Shown: piece after piece, positions 8,992-18,741 of the stretch
Position numbering within the stretch: position 1 is the first letter of the stretch
How the letters are laid out: every line of letters starts with the position of its first letter
NCBI RefSeq assembly: GCF_022385335.1
Contig: NZ_CP092431.1
Coordinates: forward strand, 3,782,001 to 3,846,000
Length of the DNA stretch: 64,000 nt
Source of the DNA: Streptomyces deccanensis
Lineage (GTDB): Bacteria; Actinomycetota; Actinomycetes; Streptomycetales; Streptomycetaceae
Direction of reading: 5' to 3'
Made by a program: the position numbers and the translations under genes
The notes under the pieces: generated by a model
The model's database searches: none
What the model was told of the DNA's origin: nothing
The model's input: only the letters and a program-made list of their open reading frames with translations

Positions 8992-10437
8992 ATGCGCTCG
9001 CACCTGCTCAATGACACGACCGCGGAGCGGTACCGCCGCACCGTGACCGAAGGCGTGGAGCGGGTGGCGGCCAAACTCGCCACCACCGAACGACCGTTCA
9101 CCGGTGTCACCGTCGACGCCCTCTCCCCCCGCATCGAGGAGATCGACCTCGACGAGCCGCTGCACGACACGGCCGCCGTCCTCGACGAACTGGAGGACGT
9201 GTATCTGCGGGACGCGATCTACTTCCACCACCCGCGCTACCTCGCCCACCTCAACTGCCCGGTCGTCATCCCGGCCGTGCTCGGCGAGGCCGTCCTCTCC
9301 GCCGTCAACTCCTCCCTGGACACCTGGGACCAGTCGGCCGGCGGCACCCTGATCGAGCGCAAACTGATCGACTGGACCAACGAGCGCATCGGGTTCGGCC
9401 CCGCCGCCGACGGCGTGTTCACCTCCGGCGGCTCGCAGTCCAACCTCCAGGCCCTGCTCCTCGCCCGCGAGGAGGCCAAGACCGACAGCACCGCCAAACT
9501 GCGGATCTTCGCCTCCGAGGTCAGCCACTTCAGCGTGAAGAAGTCGGCGAAACTGCTGGGCCTCGACCAGGACGCGGTCGTCTCCATCCCGGTCGACGGC
9601 GACAAGCGCATGCAGACCATGGCGCTCGCCCGTGAGCTGGAGCGCTGCAAGAACGACGGTCTCGTCCCCATGGCCGTCGTCGCCACCTCCGGCACCACGG
9701 ACTTCGGTTCCATAGACCCGCTGCCCGAGATAGCCGAGCTCTGCGCCCAGTACGGCACCTGGATGCACGTCGACGCCGCCTACGGCTGCGGCCTCCTGGT
9801 CTCCCGCAAGCGCCGCGACCTGCTGAACGGCATCGAGCGCGCCGACTCCGTCACCGTGGACTACCACAAGTCCTTCTTCCAGCCGGTGAGTTCGTCCGCC
9901 GTGCTCGTCCGGGACGCGGCCACGCTGCGCCACGCGACCTACCACGCCGAGTACCTCAACCCGCGGCGCATGGTCACCGAGCGCATCCCCAACCAGGTCG
10001 ACAAGTCCCTGCAGACCACCCGCCGTTTCGACGCGCTCAAGCTGTGGATGACCCTGCGCACGATGGGCGCCGACGGCATCGGCCAGCTCTTCGACGAGGT
10101 CTGCGACCTGGCACAGGAGGGCTGGAAACTGCTCGCCGCCGACCCGCGCTACGACGTGGTCGTGGAGCCCCAGCTGTCCACGCTGGTCTACCGCTACATC
10201 CCCGAGGCCGTCACCGACCCGGCGGAGATCGACCGCGCCAACCTGTACGCCCGCAAGGCCCTGTTCGCCTCCGGCGACGCCGTGGTCGCCGGCACCAAGG
10301 TCGGCGGTCGCCACTACCTGAAGTTCACCCTGCTCAACCCCGAGACCACGGCCGAGGACATCGCCACCGTGCTCGATCTGATCGCCGGCCATGCCGAGCA
10401 GTACCTGGGAGAATCCCTTGACCGCGTCGCTTCCTGA
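8992..10437 (+). CDS. desA: lysine decarboxylase of desferrioxamine synthesis
   Basis: 481 aa group II PLP-dependent decarboxylase. The PLP-binding lysine is in [10 protein letters not shown] at about residue 293; the upstream HVDAAYGCG loop and the substrate region [16 protein letters not shown] are also typical. It converts L-lysine to cadaverine, the first step to desferrioxamines. ATG follows CTCGGAGGACCTCCC, a strong ribosome-binding site. First gene of an overlapping four-gene operon under an iron box. Confidence 0.95.
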   Translation: MRSHLLNDTTAERYRRTVTEGVERVAAKLATTERPFTGVTVDALSPRIEEIDLDEPLHDTAAVLDELEDVYLRDAIYFHHPRYLAHLNCPVVIPAVLGEAVLSAVNSSLDTWDQSAGGTLIERKLIDWTNERIGFGPAADGVFTSGGSQSNLQALLLAREEAKTDSTAKLRIFASEVSHFSVKKSAKLLGLDQDAVVSIPVDGDKRMQTMALARELERCKNDGLVPMAVVATSGTTDFGSIDPLPEIAELCAQYGTWMHVDAAYGCGLLVSRKRRDLLNGIERADSVTVDYHKSFFQPVSSSAVLVRDAATLRHATYHAEYLNPRRMVTERIPNQVDKSLQTTRRFDALKLWMTLRTMGADGIGQLFDEVCDLAQEGWKLLAADPRYDVVVEPQLSTLVYRYIPEAVTDPAEIDRANLYARKALFASGDAVVAGTKVGGRHYLKFTLLNPETTAEDIATVLDLIAGHAEQYLGESLDRVAS

Positions 10438-11716
10438 ATCCGCTGAGAACGCCGTGAAAACCCACGACTTCATCGGCATCGGACTGGGACCCTTCAACCT
10501 CGGCCTCGCCTGCCTCACCGAGCCCATCGACGAACTCGACGGGATCTTCCTGGACTCGAAGCCGCACTTCGAGTGGCACTCGGGGATGTTCCTCGACGGC
10601 GCCCACCTGCAGACCCCGTTCATGTCGGACCTGGTCACCCTCGCCGACCCGACCTCCCCGTACTCCTTCCTGAACTACCTGAAGGACTCGGGCCGTCTGT
10701 ACTCGTTCTACATCCGGGAGAACTTTTACCCGCTGCGCGTCGAGTACGACGACTACTGCCGCTGGGCCGCGAGCCGGCTGAGCAACGTCCGCTTCAACAC
10801 GACGGTCAGCGAGGTGACGTACGAGGACGACGTCTACGTCGTGCGCACGACCGGCGGGGACGTCCTGCGCGCCCGGCGCCTCGTCCTCGGCACCGGCACC
10901 GTCCCGTACATCCCCGAGGCCTGCCAGGACCTGGGCGGCGACTTCTTCCACAACGCGCAGTACATGCACCGCAAGGCGGAGCTGCAGTCGAAGAAGTCGA
11001 TCACGATCGTCGGCAGCGGCCAGAGCGCCGCGGAGATCTACTACGAACTCCTCTCCGAGATCGACGTCCACGGCTACCAGCTCAACTGGGTCACCCGCTC
11101 CCCGCGGTTCTTCCCTCTCGAATACACCAAGCTGACGCTGGAGATGACGTCCCCGGACTACATCGACTACTTCCGCGCGCTGCCCGAGGAGACCCGCTAC
11201 CGGCTGGAGAAGCAGCAGAAGGGCCTGTTCAAGGGCATCAACGGGGATCTGATCGACTCGATCTTCGACCTGCTCTACCAGAAGAACGTCACCGCCGGCG
11301 GCCGCCCGGTCCCGACCCGGCTGCTCACCAACTCGTCCCTCAACAGCGCCACTTACGAGGACGGCCGGTACACGCTCGGCCTGCGCCAGGACGAGCAGGG
11401 CAAGGACTTCGAGATCGAGACCGAGGGCCTGGTCCTGGCCACCGGCTACCACTACCGGCCGCCGGCCTTCCTCTCCTCGATCAACGACCGGCTCGTCTTC
11501 GACGGCCACGGCCGCTTCGACGTGGCCCGCAACTACTCCATCGACACCACCGGCCGCGGCGTCTTCCTGCAGAACGCCGGCGTCCACACCCACAGCATCA
11601 CCTCGCCCGACCTGGGCATGGGCGCGTACCGCAACGCGTACATCATCCGCGAACTGCTCGGCACCGAGTACTACCCGGTCGAGAAGACGATCGCCTTCCA
11701 GGAGTTCGCGGTATGA
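10418..11716 (+). CDS. desB: cadaverine N-monooxygenase
   Basis: 432 aa flavin N-hydroxylase of the IucD/lysine N6-monooxygenase family. FAD motif [12 protein letters not shown] near the N-terminus, NADPH motif [16 protein letters not shown] near residue 190, and the C-terminal [12 protein letters not shown] signature. It hydroxylates cadaverine to N-hydroxycadaverine. The likely start is TTG at 10418, 6 nt after GGGAG and inside the end of desA (20-nt overlap, translational coupling); GTG at 10454 has no clear ribosome-binding site. The ATGA overlap with desC continues the coupling. Confidence 0.93.
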   Translation: MTASLPESAENAVKTHDFIGIGLGPFNLGLACLTEPIDELDGIFLDSKPHFEWHSGMFLDGAHLQTPFMSDLVTLADPTSPYSFLNYLKDSGRLYSFYIRENFYPLRVEYDDYCRWAASRLSNVRFNTTVSEVTYEDDVYVVRTTGGDVLRARRLVLGTGTVPYIPEACQDLGGDFFHNAQYMHRKAELQSKKSITIVGSGQSAAEIYYELLSEIDVHGYQLNWVTRSPRFFPLEYTKLTLEMTSPDYIDYFRALPEETRYRLEKQQKGLFKGINGDLIDSIFDLLYQKNVTAGGRPVPTRLLTNSSLNSATYEDGRYTLGLRQDEQGKDFEIETEGLVLATGYHYRPPAFLSSINDRLVFDGHGRFDVARNYSIDTTGRGVFLQNAGVHTHSITSPDLGMGAYRNAYIIRELLGTEYYPVEKTIAFQEFAV

Positions 11717-12276
11717 GCGGCGCGAACGCCACGGGCTTCACCTTCCGCCCCCTGAACCCGCTGACCGACGCCGAGCTGCTGCACGGCTGGGTCACGCACC
11801 CCAAGGCCGCGTACTGGATGATGCAGGACGCCCGGCTGGAGGACGTCGAGCGGGCGTACATGGAGATCGCGGCCGACCCGCACCACCACGCCCTGCTGGG
11901 GCTGCGCGACGGCGAACCCGTGTTCCTCATGGAGAAGTACGACCCGGTCCACCGTGAACTCGTCGGCCTGTACGAGCCCGAGCCCGGTGACGTCGGCATG
12001 CACTTCCTGGTGCCGCCGACGGACACCCCGGTGCACGGATTCACCCGGTCCGTGATCACCGCCGTGATGGCGCACCTCTTCGAGGACCCGGCCACCCACC
12101 GGGTCGTCGTCGAGCCCGACGTCGCCAACAAGGCCGTCCACGCCCTCAACGAAGTCGTCGGTTTCGTCCCCGACCGCGAGATCGACAAGCCCGAGAAGCG
12201 TGCCCTGCTGAGCTTCTGCACGCGAGAGCAGTTCTTCCACAGCCAGAGCCTGGCTGCCCGAGGAGTAGCCGTATGA
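11713..12276 (+). CDS. desC: N-hydroxycadaverine acyltransferase (GNAT, IucB-like)
   Basis: 187 aa GNAT-fold acyltransferase of the siderophore type ([48 protein letters not shown]). It acylates N-hydroxycadaverine with succinyl- or acetyl-CoA to give the hydroxamates. It overlaps desB and desD by 4 nt each (ATGA), so all four proteins are translated in a coupled way. Confidence 0.93.
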   Translation: MSGANATGFTFRPLNPLTDAELLHGWVTHPKAAYWMMQDARLEDVERAYMEIAADPHHHALLGLRDGEPVFLMEKYDPVHRELVGLYEPEPGDVGMHFLVPPTDTPVHGFTRSVITAVMAHLFEDPATHRVVVEPDVANKAVHALNEVVGFVPDREIDKPEKRALLSFCTREQFFHSQSLAARGVAV

Positions 12277-14045
12277 CCCTGTCCGACGCCGTAGCGCATC
12301 TGTCCCCCCACCGCTGGGCACGGGCCAACCGCCTGCTCATCCGCAAGGCCCTCGCCGAGTTCGCCCACGAGCGGCTCATCACGCCGGAGGCGACCGCCGA
12401 CGGCCGCTTCGAGGTCCGCAGCGACGACGGTGCGACCCGCTACGGGTTCACCGCCGTCCGGCGCGCCCTCGACCACTGGCAGGTCGACGCCGACTCGATC
12501 ACCCGTCACCGAGACGGCGTCGACCTCCCTCTGGCAGCCCTGGACTTCTTCATCGAGCTGAAGCAGGCCCTCGGCCTGAGCGACGAGATCCTCCCGGTCT
12601 ACCTGGAGGAGATCTCCTCCACTCTGGCCGGCACCTGCTACAAGCTCACCAAGGAGCAGACCCCGGTCGCCGAACTCGTCGACGCCGGCTTCCAGGCCAT
12701 CGAGACCGGGATGACCGAGGGCCACCCCTGCTTCGTCGCCAACAACGGCCGGCTTGGCTTCGGCGTCCACGAGTACCTGGCGTACGCCCCCGAGACGGCG
12801 AGCCCCGTCCGCCTGGTCTGGCTGGCCGCGCACCGCTCACGGGCGGCGTTCACGGCAGGGGTGGGCATCGAGTACGAGACGTTCCTGCGGGACGAGCTGG
12901 GCGAGGAGACGGTCGCCCGCTTCAACTCCGCACTGACGACAGAGGAGTTGGACCCGGCCGACTACCTCTTCATCCCGGTCCACCCCTGGCAGTGGTGGAA
13001 CAAGCTCTCCGTCACCTTCGCCGCCGAGGTCGCCCAGCGGCACCTGGTCTGCCTCGGCGAGGGCGACGACGAGTACCTGGCCCAGCAGTCGATCCGGACG
13101 TTCTTCAACAGCTCCGCCCCCGAGAAGCACTACGTCAAGACGGCCCTCTCGGTCCTCAACATGGGCTTCATGCGCGGTCTGTCGGCGGCGTACATGGAGG
13201 CGACCCCGGCGATCAACGACTGGCTGGCTGGCCTCATCGACAACGACCCGGTGCTGAAGTCGACCGGCCTGTCGATCATCCGCGAGCGCGCGGCCGTCGG
13301 CTACCGGCACCTGGAGTACGAGGCCGCCACCGACAAGTTCTCCGCGTACCGCAAGATGCTGGCCGCGCTGTGGCGCGAGAGCCCGGTGTCCTCCCTCCAG
13401 GAGGGCGAGTCCCTGGCAACGATGGCCTCCCTGGTCCACGTCGACCACGAGGGCAAGGGCTTCGCGGCGGCGCTGATATCCCGCTCGGGCCTGACCCCCA
13501 CGGAGTGGCTCCGCCGCTACCTGCGGGCCTACTTCACCCCCCTCCTCCACAGCTTCTACGCCTACGACCTGGTCTTCATGCCGCACGGCGAGAATGTGAT
13601 CCTGGTCCTGAAGGACGGTGTGGTCGAGCGGGCGATCTACAAGGACATCGCCGAGGAGATCGCGGTCATGGACATGGACGCGGTGCTCCCCCCGACGGTC
13701 GAACGCCTCCGGGTGGACGTCCCCGAGGACAAGAAGCTCCTCTCGATCTTCACGGACGTCTTCGACTGCTTCTTCCGCTTCCTGGCCGCGAACCTCGCCG
13801 AGGAAGGCGTCCTGGACGAGGAGGACTTCTGGCGCACGGTCGCCGAGACCGTCCGCGACTACCAGCACGCGATGCCCGAACTCGCCGACAAGTTCGCCCA
13901 GTACGACATGTTCGCCCCCGAGTTCGCGCTGTCCTGCCTCAACCGTCTCCAACTCCGCAACAACAAGCAGATGGTGGACCTGGCGGACCCGGCGGGCGCA
14001 CTCCAACTCATCGGCACCCTGAAAAACCCCATCGCGGGCCTGTGA
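12273..14045 (+). CDS. desD: NIS siderophore synthetase forming desferrioxamine
   Basis: 590 aa IucA/IucC-family NRPS-independent synthetase. ATP and substrate motifs include EGHPCFVANNGRLGFG, FIPVHPWQWWNKL and SSAPEKHYVKTALS; the C-terminal ferric-reductase-like FhuF part has YDLVFMPHGENVILV. It adenylates the carboxylate of hydroxysuccinylcadaverine and condenses and cyclises the units to desferrioxamine E and relatives. Last gene of the des operon, ended by a 14-bp-stem hairpin 15 bp later. Confidence 0.95.
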   Translation: MTLSDAVAHLSPHRWARANRLLIRKALAEFAHERLITPEATADGRFEVRSDDGATRYGFTAVRRALDHWQVDADSITRHRDGVDLPLAALDFFIELKQALGLSDEILPVYLEEISSTLAGTCYKLTKEQTPVAELVDAGFQAIETGMTEGHPCFVANNGRLGFGVHEYLAYAPETASPVRLVWLAAHRSRAAFTAGVGIEYETFLRDELGEETVARFNSALTTEELDPADYLFIPVHPWQWWNKLSVTFAAEVAQRHLVCLGEGDDEYLAQQSIRTFFNSSAPEKHYVKTALSVLNMGFMRGLSAAYMEATPAINDWLAGLIDNDPVLKSTGLSIIRERAAVGYRHLEYEAATDKFSAYRKMLAALWRESPVSSLQEGESLATMASLVHVDHEGKGFAAALISRSGLTPTEWLRRYLRAYFTPLLHSFYAYDLVFMPHGENVILVLKDGVVERAIYKDIAEEIAVMDMDAVLPPTVERLRVDVPEDKKLLSIFTDVFDCFFRFLAANLAEEGVLDEEDFWRTVAETVRDYQHAMPELADKFAQYDMFAPEFALSCLNRLQLRNNKQMVDLADPAGALQLIGTLKNPIAGL

Positions 14046-14060
14046 CCCGCCCCCGAACAG

Positions 14061-14097
14061 ACGGGCACCTCGGAGTACGGTCCTCCGAGGTGCCCGT
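14061..14097. terminator. terminator after desD, shared with the convergent hydrolase gene
   Basis: Perfect 14-bp stem ACGGGCACCTCGGA / TCCGAGGTGCCCGT with a 9-nt loop, lying between the convergent desD and the gene ending at 14111. Confidence 0.85.
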
Positions 14098-14110
14098 CGC
14101 GCTCTGCCCG

Positions 14111-15865
14111 TCAGTATCCGCGGGGAGGCCTGGTGGGATCGAACTGCTGGACCCTCCTGGCGAGATTGGACCCGTCGGCGGTGACCCCGTAGCGACTGCG
14201 GACGTACCGCATCGCGGCGGCGATGCAGGCCACCGGGTCGTAGATGTTCACCGAGGTGCCAGGGGCGTGACGCTGGGCGAAGGTCTGCGGGATGCACTGC
14301 ACGATGCCACGGGAGCACTGGAAGTGCGTGAGCGCGCCGTTCAGCCGCACGATCCGCCCATCGCCGTGGTAGCCGTCCCCGTAGTCCTTGACCTTGCTGA
14401 AGCCGGCAGGTGTTTTCGCGTTGGAGTCCCACACATTGCAGGCGTTGGGGTTGCCCGACGACTCACGCGCGACGGCCGTTCTGAAGCCCTTCACCCAGTA
14501 CTGGCTCGACTGGACCCCGGCCGCGGTGGCCGCCTGGTCGATCCACTCCTCCAGCGTGCCCTCGCCCGTGAACCGGTGGAACGTCACCTGTTTCGGGTCG
14601 ATCTGCCCCTGGGCCCCGATCCCGTCACCGTCCGTCGGCCCGCCCGCCGGGAACCCCTCACGGACCCGGAACAGCCCGGCGCGCTGCCCGAGTTCCGTCA
14701 GCGACTGCATGCCCGGGGTCCCGGTGGCGTCGCTGCCGGAGAAGTCCAGCACCGTCCGGCGGAACTCGTCGTAGAGGGCCTGCGTGGCGTCCTCGAAGAT
14801 CCCGCGTTCGTCGATCGCCTGCGTGTGCATGACCTTCTCCAGCCCGTCCTGCACCAGGGCCACATCGGCCTTCGGGCTGGCCGCCCCGCCCGGTTGGGCC
14901 CGCTCGTCCTCGGCGCTGTGCGTCGAGGCCCAGACCACCTGGTTCAGGCTGACCCAGGGCTGTTCCGCGGCCGGGGAGGAGCCCGCCCGGACGTTGAACA
15001 GGTCCGACTGCCTGCCCAGTTCGACCAGTTCCGCGGGCCGGGGAACGCCGTGGCCGTCCGCCCCGTCATGCCCCAGCTTCTCCGCGCGGAACCGCTCGAA
15101 GAGTTCCTGGGTCTCCGCCTCGAACACGGCGTGCGGGTCGTCCGGGGCGACGCCCATGACTTTCTCCAGCGCGTCCTGGACGAGGGCGACGTCGTCCGCC
15201 GTCGGGCCGTGGCCGTTGCCCGCGGTCTGGTCCTCGCTCGTGGGGTGCGTGGCCGCCCAGGTGATCTGGTTCGCGGACACCCAGGGCAGCGCCTCCTCGG
15301 CCTCCGCCGCGAGCAGGCCGTCGGACTCACGGGAGACGGCGGTGGCCATGTACGTGAATCCGGGTTTGTTCTTCAGCCCCGGATCGGCCGTGACCACTCC
15401 CTCCTGGAACTGCGGCAGCCCGTATCCATAGAGATAGGCGTCCCGCCGGGCACGCTTTTTCAAATACACCCCGTTGCCCTCGGCCGAGCCGTTGGCGTTC
15501 GTGTTCCCCTCGATGGTGTACGTGTAGTCGGCGTCGTATTTGTGGACGAGTCCGACGTGCGACCCTCCCGAAGGGCCGAAGAACACCATCGCCCCGATCG
15601 CGGGATAGTACGAGAACCTGCCGCGGCTCTTGTACCAGTTGACCGCCGCGAGGCACGAGGCGGTCACCGGAGCCAGGCTCTTCACGCCGGCCTGCTGGAA
15701 GGCCCAGGACTGGAAGGTCTGGCACCAGGCCTGGTTCTGCGACCATTCCAGTCCGGGAACCGCGGGGGAAAACTTCTGACGGTTGTTGTAGTGCCCGTTC
15801 GAGAAGCCTTCGCGGTATCCCACTTCGGTCTTCTCGATGGCGATGAGAGTGTCCGTCTGACCCAT
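14111..15865 (-). CDS. bifunctional cell-wall hydrolase: CHAP-like amidase plus lytic transglycosylase
   Basis: 584 aa. Residues 1-150 look like a CHAP/NlpC-type cysteine hydrolase: Cys48 in AWCQTF, His103 in GGSHVGLV and Glu119/Asn121 in TIEGNTN are the likely catalytic set. Two related repeats of about 105 aa follow (each opening PWVS.NQ..WA.TH with ADVALVQD.LEKVM and ending LGR..LF.VR), probably wall-binding. The last 150 residues are a goose-lysozyme/SLT-like transglycosylase domain with Glu468 in ARESSGNPNACN and four cysteines. There is no signal peptide or membrane segment, which is odd for a wall enzyme and resembles a phage endolysin or tail lysin. Start ATG 15865 follows GAGGAG. Confidence 0.72.
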   Translation of the reverse strand: MGQTDTLIAIEKTEVGYREGFSNGHYNNRQKFSPAVPGLEWSQNQAWCQTFQSWAFQQAGVKSLAPVTASCLAAVNWYKSRGRFSYYPAIGAMVFFGPSGGSHVGLVHKYDADYTYTIEGNTNANGSAEGNGVYLKKRARRDAYLYGYGLPQFQEGVVTADPGLKNKPGFTYMATAVSRESDGLLAAEAEEALPWVSANQITWAATHPTSEDQTAGNGHGPTADDVALVQDALEKVMGVAPDDPHAVFEAETQELFERFRAEKLGHDGADGHGVPRPAELVELGRQSDLFNVRAGSSPAAEQPWVSLNQVVWASTHSAEDERAQPGGAASPKADVALVQDGLEKVMHTQAIDERGIFEDATQALYDEFRRTVLDFSGSDATGTPGMQSLTELGQRAGLFRVREGFPAGGPTDGDGIGAQGQIDPKQVTFHRFTGEGTLEEWIDQAATAAGVQSSQYWVKGFRTAVARESSGNPNACNVWDSNAKTPAGFSKVKDYGDGYHGDGRIVRLNGALTHFQCSRGIVQCIPQTFAQRHAPGTSVNIYDPVACIAAAMRYVRSRYGVTADGSNLARRVQQFDPTRPPRGY

Positions 15866-15935
15866 CGCGCCCCATCTCCTCTTCCGGGGTGCGCGGGCCC
15901 AGGGAACAGTGCGGCACGAAGATGTGCGAAGAAGA

Positions 15936-15971
15936 CGAGGAACGCGAGGAACGCGAGGAACGCGAGGAAAC
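15936..15971. repeat. 9-bp tandem repeat
   Basis: CGAGGAACG repeated three times exactly plus one degenerate copy, about 70 bp upstream of the cell-wall hydrolase start. Confidence 0.85.
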
Positions 15972-16094
15972 ATCGCGGCAATTCCGCGTTCGGCCACCGG
16001 TCACTGGGCTCGCGCGGCCATTTCGTTCATGCTAGCTCCGGGGCCATCACGCCGCATCTCACCCGTTCGGCGCAAGGAGCGCCCGCCCCGAGCC

Positions 16095-17714
16095 CTACCG
16101 CGCGGCCCACGGTACCTGTGGCGACCGGAAGTACCCGATCCCCAGCGCCTCCCACCTCGGCCCCTGCGCGGCGAGCCGCCCCCGGTACCCGTCCCAGTCG
16201 AGCGCGGACGCGGACGACCACCCCAACTCGGCGACCCCCGGCAGCCTCGGGAACGCCATGTACTCGACGTCCGCCGAGGAAGCGATCGTCTCGGTCCACA
16301 ACGGCGCCTCGACCCCCCGGATCGCCGCATCAGGCACTCCCGCCAGATACGCCCCCGGATCCCAGTCGTACGCCCGCCGCACATCCACATATCCGGCCCA
16401 GTCGAGCCCGAGCGGCGTGTCCTTGTCGTACTTCATGTCGAGGTAGATCCGGTCGGCGGGCGACAGGACGACCCCCGTCCCGTTGCGCGCTGCCGCGACG
16501 ACCCGTTCCTTCTCCTCCGTACCCGTACGGTCCAGCCCCCAGTACTGCGCGAGGGCGCCCCGCGCCGGCGTCGCCCCGGTCAGCTGGTGCCAGCCGACCA
16601 CGGTCTTGCCGTACCCCTCGACGACCGGCTGCACCCGGTCCATGAACTTCACGTAGTCCTCGTGGCTCGTGGAGTGCGCCTCGTCGCCGCCGATGTGCAG
16701 ATACCGCCCGGGCGTGAGCGCGGCCAGCTCGCGTACGACGTCGTCGACGAAGTCGTACGTCACGTCCTTGTCGACGCACAGGGAGCTGAACCCGACCTCG
16801 GTGCCGGTGTAGAGCGGGGGCGCGACGCCGTCGCAGTTCAGCTCGGCGTAGGAGGCGAGCGCCGCGTTGGTGTGGCCCGGCATGTCGATCTCGGGGACGA
16901 CCTCCAGGTGGCGCGAGGCCGCGTACCGGACGATCTCCTGGTAGTCGGCCTTGCTGTAGTGGCCGCCGGGTCCGCCGCCGACCTGCGTGGAGCCGCCGTA
17001 GGAGGCGAGGCGCGGCCAGGAGTCGATCGCGATGCGCCAGCCCTGGTCGTCGGAGAGGTGCAGATGCAGCTTGTTGAACTTGTAGAGCGCCAACTGGTCG
17101 ACGTAGCGCTTGACCTGGTCGACGGTGAAGAAGTGGCGGGAGACGTCCAGCATCGCGCCGCGCCAGCCGTAGCGCGGGGTGTCCTTGATCGTGCCGCCCG
17201 CGACCAGCCAGGGGCCCGGCTGCGCGGAGTCCTTCTCGACGGCGGCGGGCAGCAGTTGGCGCAGGGTCTGGACGGCGTGGAAGAGCCCGGCGGGCGCGCG
17301 GGCGGTGAGGGTGACGCCCGAGCGGCCGCTCTCCAGCCGGTAGCCCTCCTGGCCGAGACCCGTCTCTCCGGGCGCCAACCGGAGGCGGATTCCGGCCTCC
17401 TGACGTTCCGTCACCGACAGTCGGAAGCCCGTCGAGGGCCGCAGGATCCCGGCGAGATACTCCCCCGTGCGGCGAGCCTCGGACCCGCCGTCCACGACGA
17501 TGCGCGTACCGCTCGTCAGCCGGTACGGCGAGCCGTGGGCCCGGACGGAGGCGGGGGCAGGGATCACCTGCCCGAGGGGGACGGTGGCGGCGTCGGCGAG
17601 GGTGTCGGAAGGGGCGTTGTCGGACACGGGTGCGGCTCCCACGGCGAAGATCCCGGCCGCCACCACCAGCAGCAGCGAGCCGAGAAGGCGGGTCGATCTG
17701 TGGTGCGATCTCAC
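16095..17714 (-). CDS. secreted beta-N-acetylhexosaminidase, GH20
   Basis: 539 aa from GTG 17714, which follows GGAGGG. A signal peptide (twin arginine-free, RSTRLLGSLLLVVAAGIFAVGA) is followed by the GH20 N-terminal domain and the catalytic barrel. The substrate-assisted catalysis pair Asp344-Glu345 is in HIGGDEAHSTSHED; LHLSDDQGWRIAIDSW and EIDMPGHTNAAL are further family signatures. It releases GlcNAc from chitobiose or wall fragments outside the cell. The nearby glmS gives the neighbourhood an amino-sugar theme, but the genes are not in one operon. Confidence 0.92.
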   Translation of the reverse strand: MRSHHRSTRLLGSLLLVVAAGIFAVGAAPVSDNAPSDTLADAATVPLGQVIPAPASVRAHGSPYRLTSGTRIVVDGGSEARRTGEYLAGILRPSTGFRLSVTERQEAGIRLRLAPGETGLGQEGYRLESGRSGVTLTARAPAGLFHAVQTLRQLLPAAVEKDSAQPGPWLVAGGTIKDTPRYGWRGAMLDVSRHFFTVDQVKRYVDQLALYKFNKLHLHLSDDQGWRIAIDSWPRLASYGGSTQVGGGPGGHYSKADYQEIVRYAASRHLEVVPEIDMPGHTNAALASYAELNCDGVAPPLYTGTEVGFSSLCVDKDVTYDFVDDVVRELAALTPGRYLHIGGDEAHSTSHEDYVKFMDRVQPVVEGYGKTVVGWHQLTGATPARGALAQYWGLDRTGTEEKERVVAAARNGTGVVLSPADRIYLDMKYDKDTPLGLDWAGYVDVRRAYDWDPGAYLAGVPDAAIRGVEAPLWTETIASSADVEYMAFPRLPGVAELGWSSASALDWDGYRGRLAAQGPRWEALGIGYFRSPQVPWAAR

Positions 17715-17819
17715 GGCGAGCTCCCTCCACGTATCGAACGGTGCGCTCCCCACCATCACCCCTCGACCCCCTCCAGGTCTAGACCATCTCTGCCCGCAGC
17801 CGGTGGAACAATCCTCTGC

Positions 17820-18707
17820 ATGGCGGAAATCCTCCAACGGGACGGCACGTGGACCTTCGACGGCGACACACTGCGGCTGACCCCCGGCCGCGACAAGAGC
17901 GTGAGCCTGCTCCGCAAGACCATGGGTGAACTCTCCGTCCCGCTGGGCGCGTTGGCGGGCATCTCCTTCGAGCAGGGCAGGAAGTCGGGACGCCTGCGGC
18001 TGCGGCTGCGCGACGGCTCCGACCCGCTCCTCCAGGCGACCGGCGGCCGGCTCACCGACACCAACGACCCGTACCAGCTGAGCGTCGACGCCGACCGGTA
18101 CGGCGTCGCCGAGTACGTCGTGGACGAGATCCGCAACGCGCTGCTCCTGGACGAGGTGCCGACCGACGCGGTGGACGCCTATCTCCTCGCCGGTCCGGCC
18201 GTCCCGCTCTCCGTCTCCGCCGGGGACGGCACCGCGAGCTTCGACGGCGACCACGTACGCCTGGAGTGGAACTGGAAGACGGAGGACGCGAAGGCCGCGG
18301 CCGGGGCGCGGACGCTGTCGCTGACGGACATAGCGAGCGTCGAGTGGCAACCCTCGGTCGGCCTGGAGAACGGCTACCTCCGCTTCACCGTGCGGAACGC
18401 GCCGACCAAGGCCCCGCCCAAGTACGACCCCAACTCCGTGGAGCTGTGGGGCTTCAAGAAGGACCCGCTGATGGCCCTGGTCGCGGCGGCCGTACAGGCC
18501 CGGCTCCCGCACCCGTCGGCCCCGGCCCCGGCCCCGGCGCCGAAACAGCTGACGCCCTCCCCGTCGCCCCAGGACCGGCCCGCCCCCGAGGAGGACCACG
18601 ACGCCCTGCTGCGCCGCCTGCGCGAACTGGGCGACCTCCACCGGTCCGGGGTGCTCACCGACGAGGAGTTCACCCTGGCCAAGCAGGCGGTCCTCAAGCG
18701 CCTGTGA
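17820..18707 (+). CDS. DUF4429 protein with C-terminal SHOCT motif
   Basis: 295 aa, no signal peptide. Two similar beta-rich PH-like units (residues about 1-110 and 125-225, with WTFDGDTLRL / ASFDGDHVRL and ISFEQGRKSGRLRLR / VEWQPSVGLENGYLRF) correspond to DUF4429. A Pro/Ala linker leads to a C-terminal SHOCT helix pair (LLRRLRELGDLHRSGVLTDE). PH-like plus SHOCT domains suggest a scaffold or lipid/protein binding role; the function is unknown. Divergent from the GH20 gene with a 105-bp gap. Confidence 0.8.
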   Translation: MAEILQRDGTWTFDGDTLRLTPGRDKSVSLLRKTMGELSVPLGALAGISFEQGRKSGRLRLRLRDGSDPLLQATGGRLTDTNDPYQLSVDADRYGVAEYVVDEIRNALLLDEVPTDAVDAYLLAGPAVPLSVSAGDGTASFDGDHVRLEWNWKTEDAKAAAGARTLSLTDIASVEWQPSVGLENGYLRFTVRNAPTKAPPKYDPNSVELWGFKKDPLMALVAAAVQARLPHPSAPAPAPAPKQLTPSPSPQDRPAPEEDHDALLRRLRELGDLHRSGVLTDEEFTLAKQAVLKRL

Positions 18708-18741
18708 CACGCGTGAGGACCGCCCGTACCGCGAGGTGAGG

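Noticed and set aside
10454..11716. DesB starting at GTG 10454
   Set aside because: There is no ribosome-binding site at a suitable distance, while TTG 10418 has GGGAG 6 nt upstream and couples to desA. It remains possible.
12992..16645. Very long open frame on the plus strand (1217 codons) crossing desD, the cell-wall hydrolase and the GH20 gene
   Set aside because: It is a by-product of high GC content. It encodes Arg/Pro/Gly/Ala-rich sequence without motifs and overlaps three well-supported genes.
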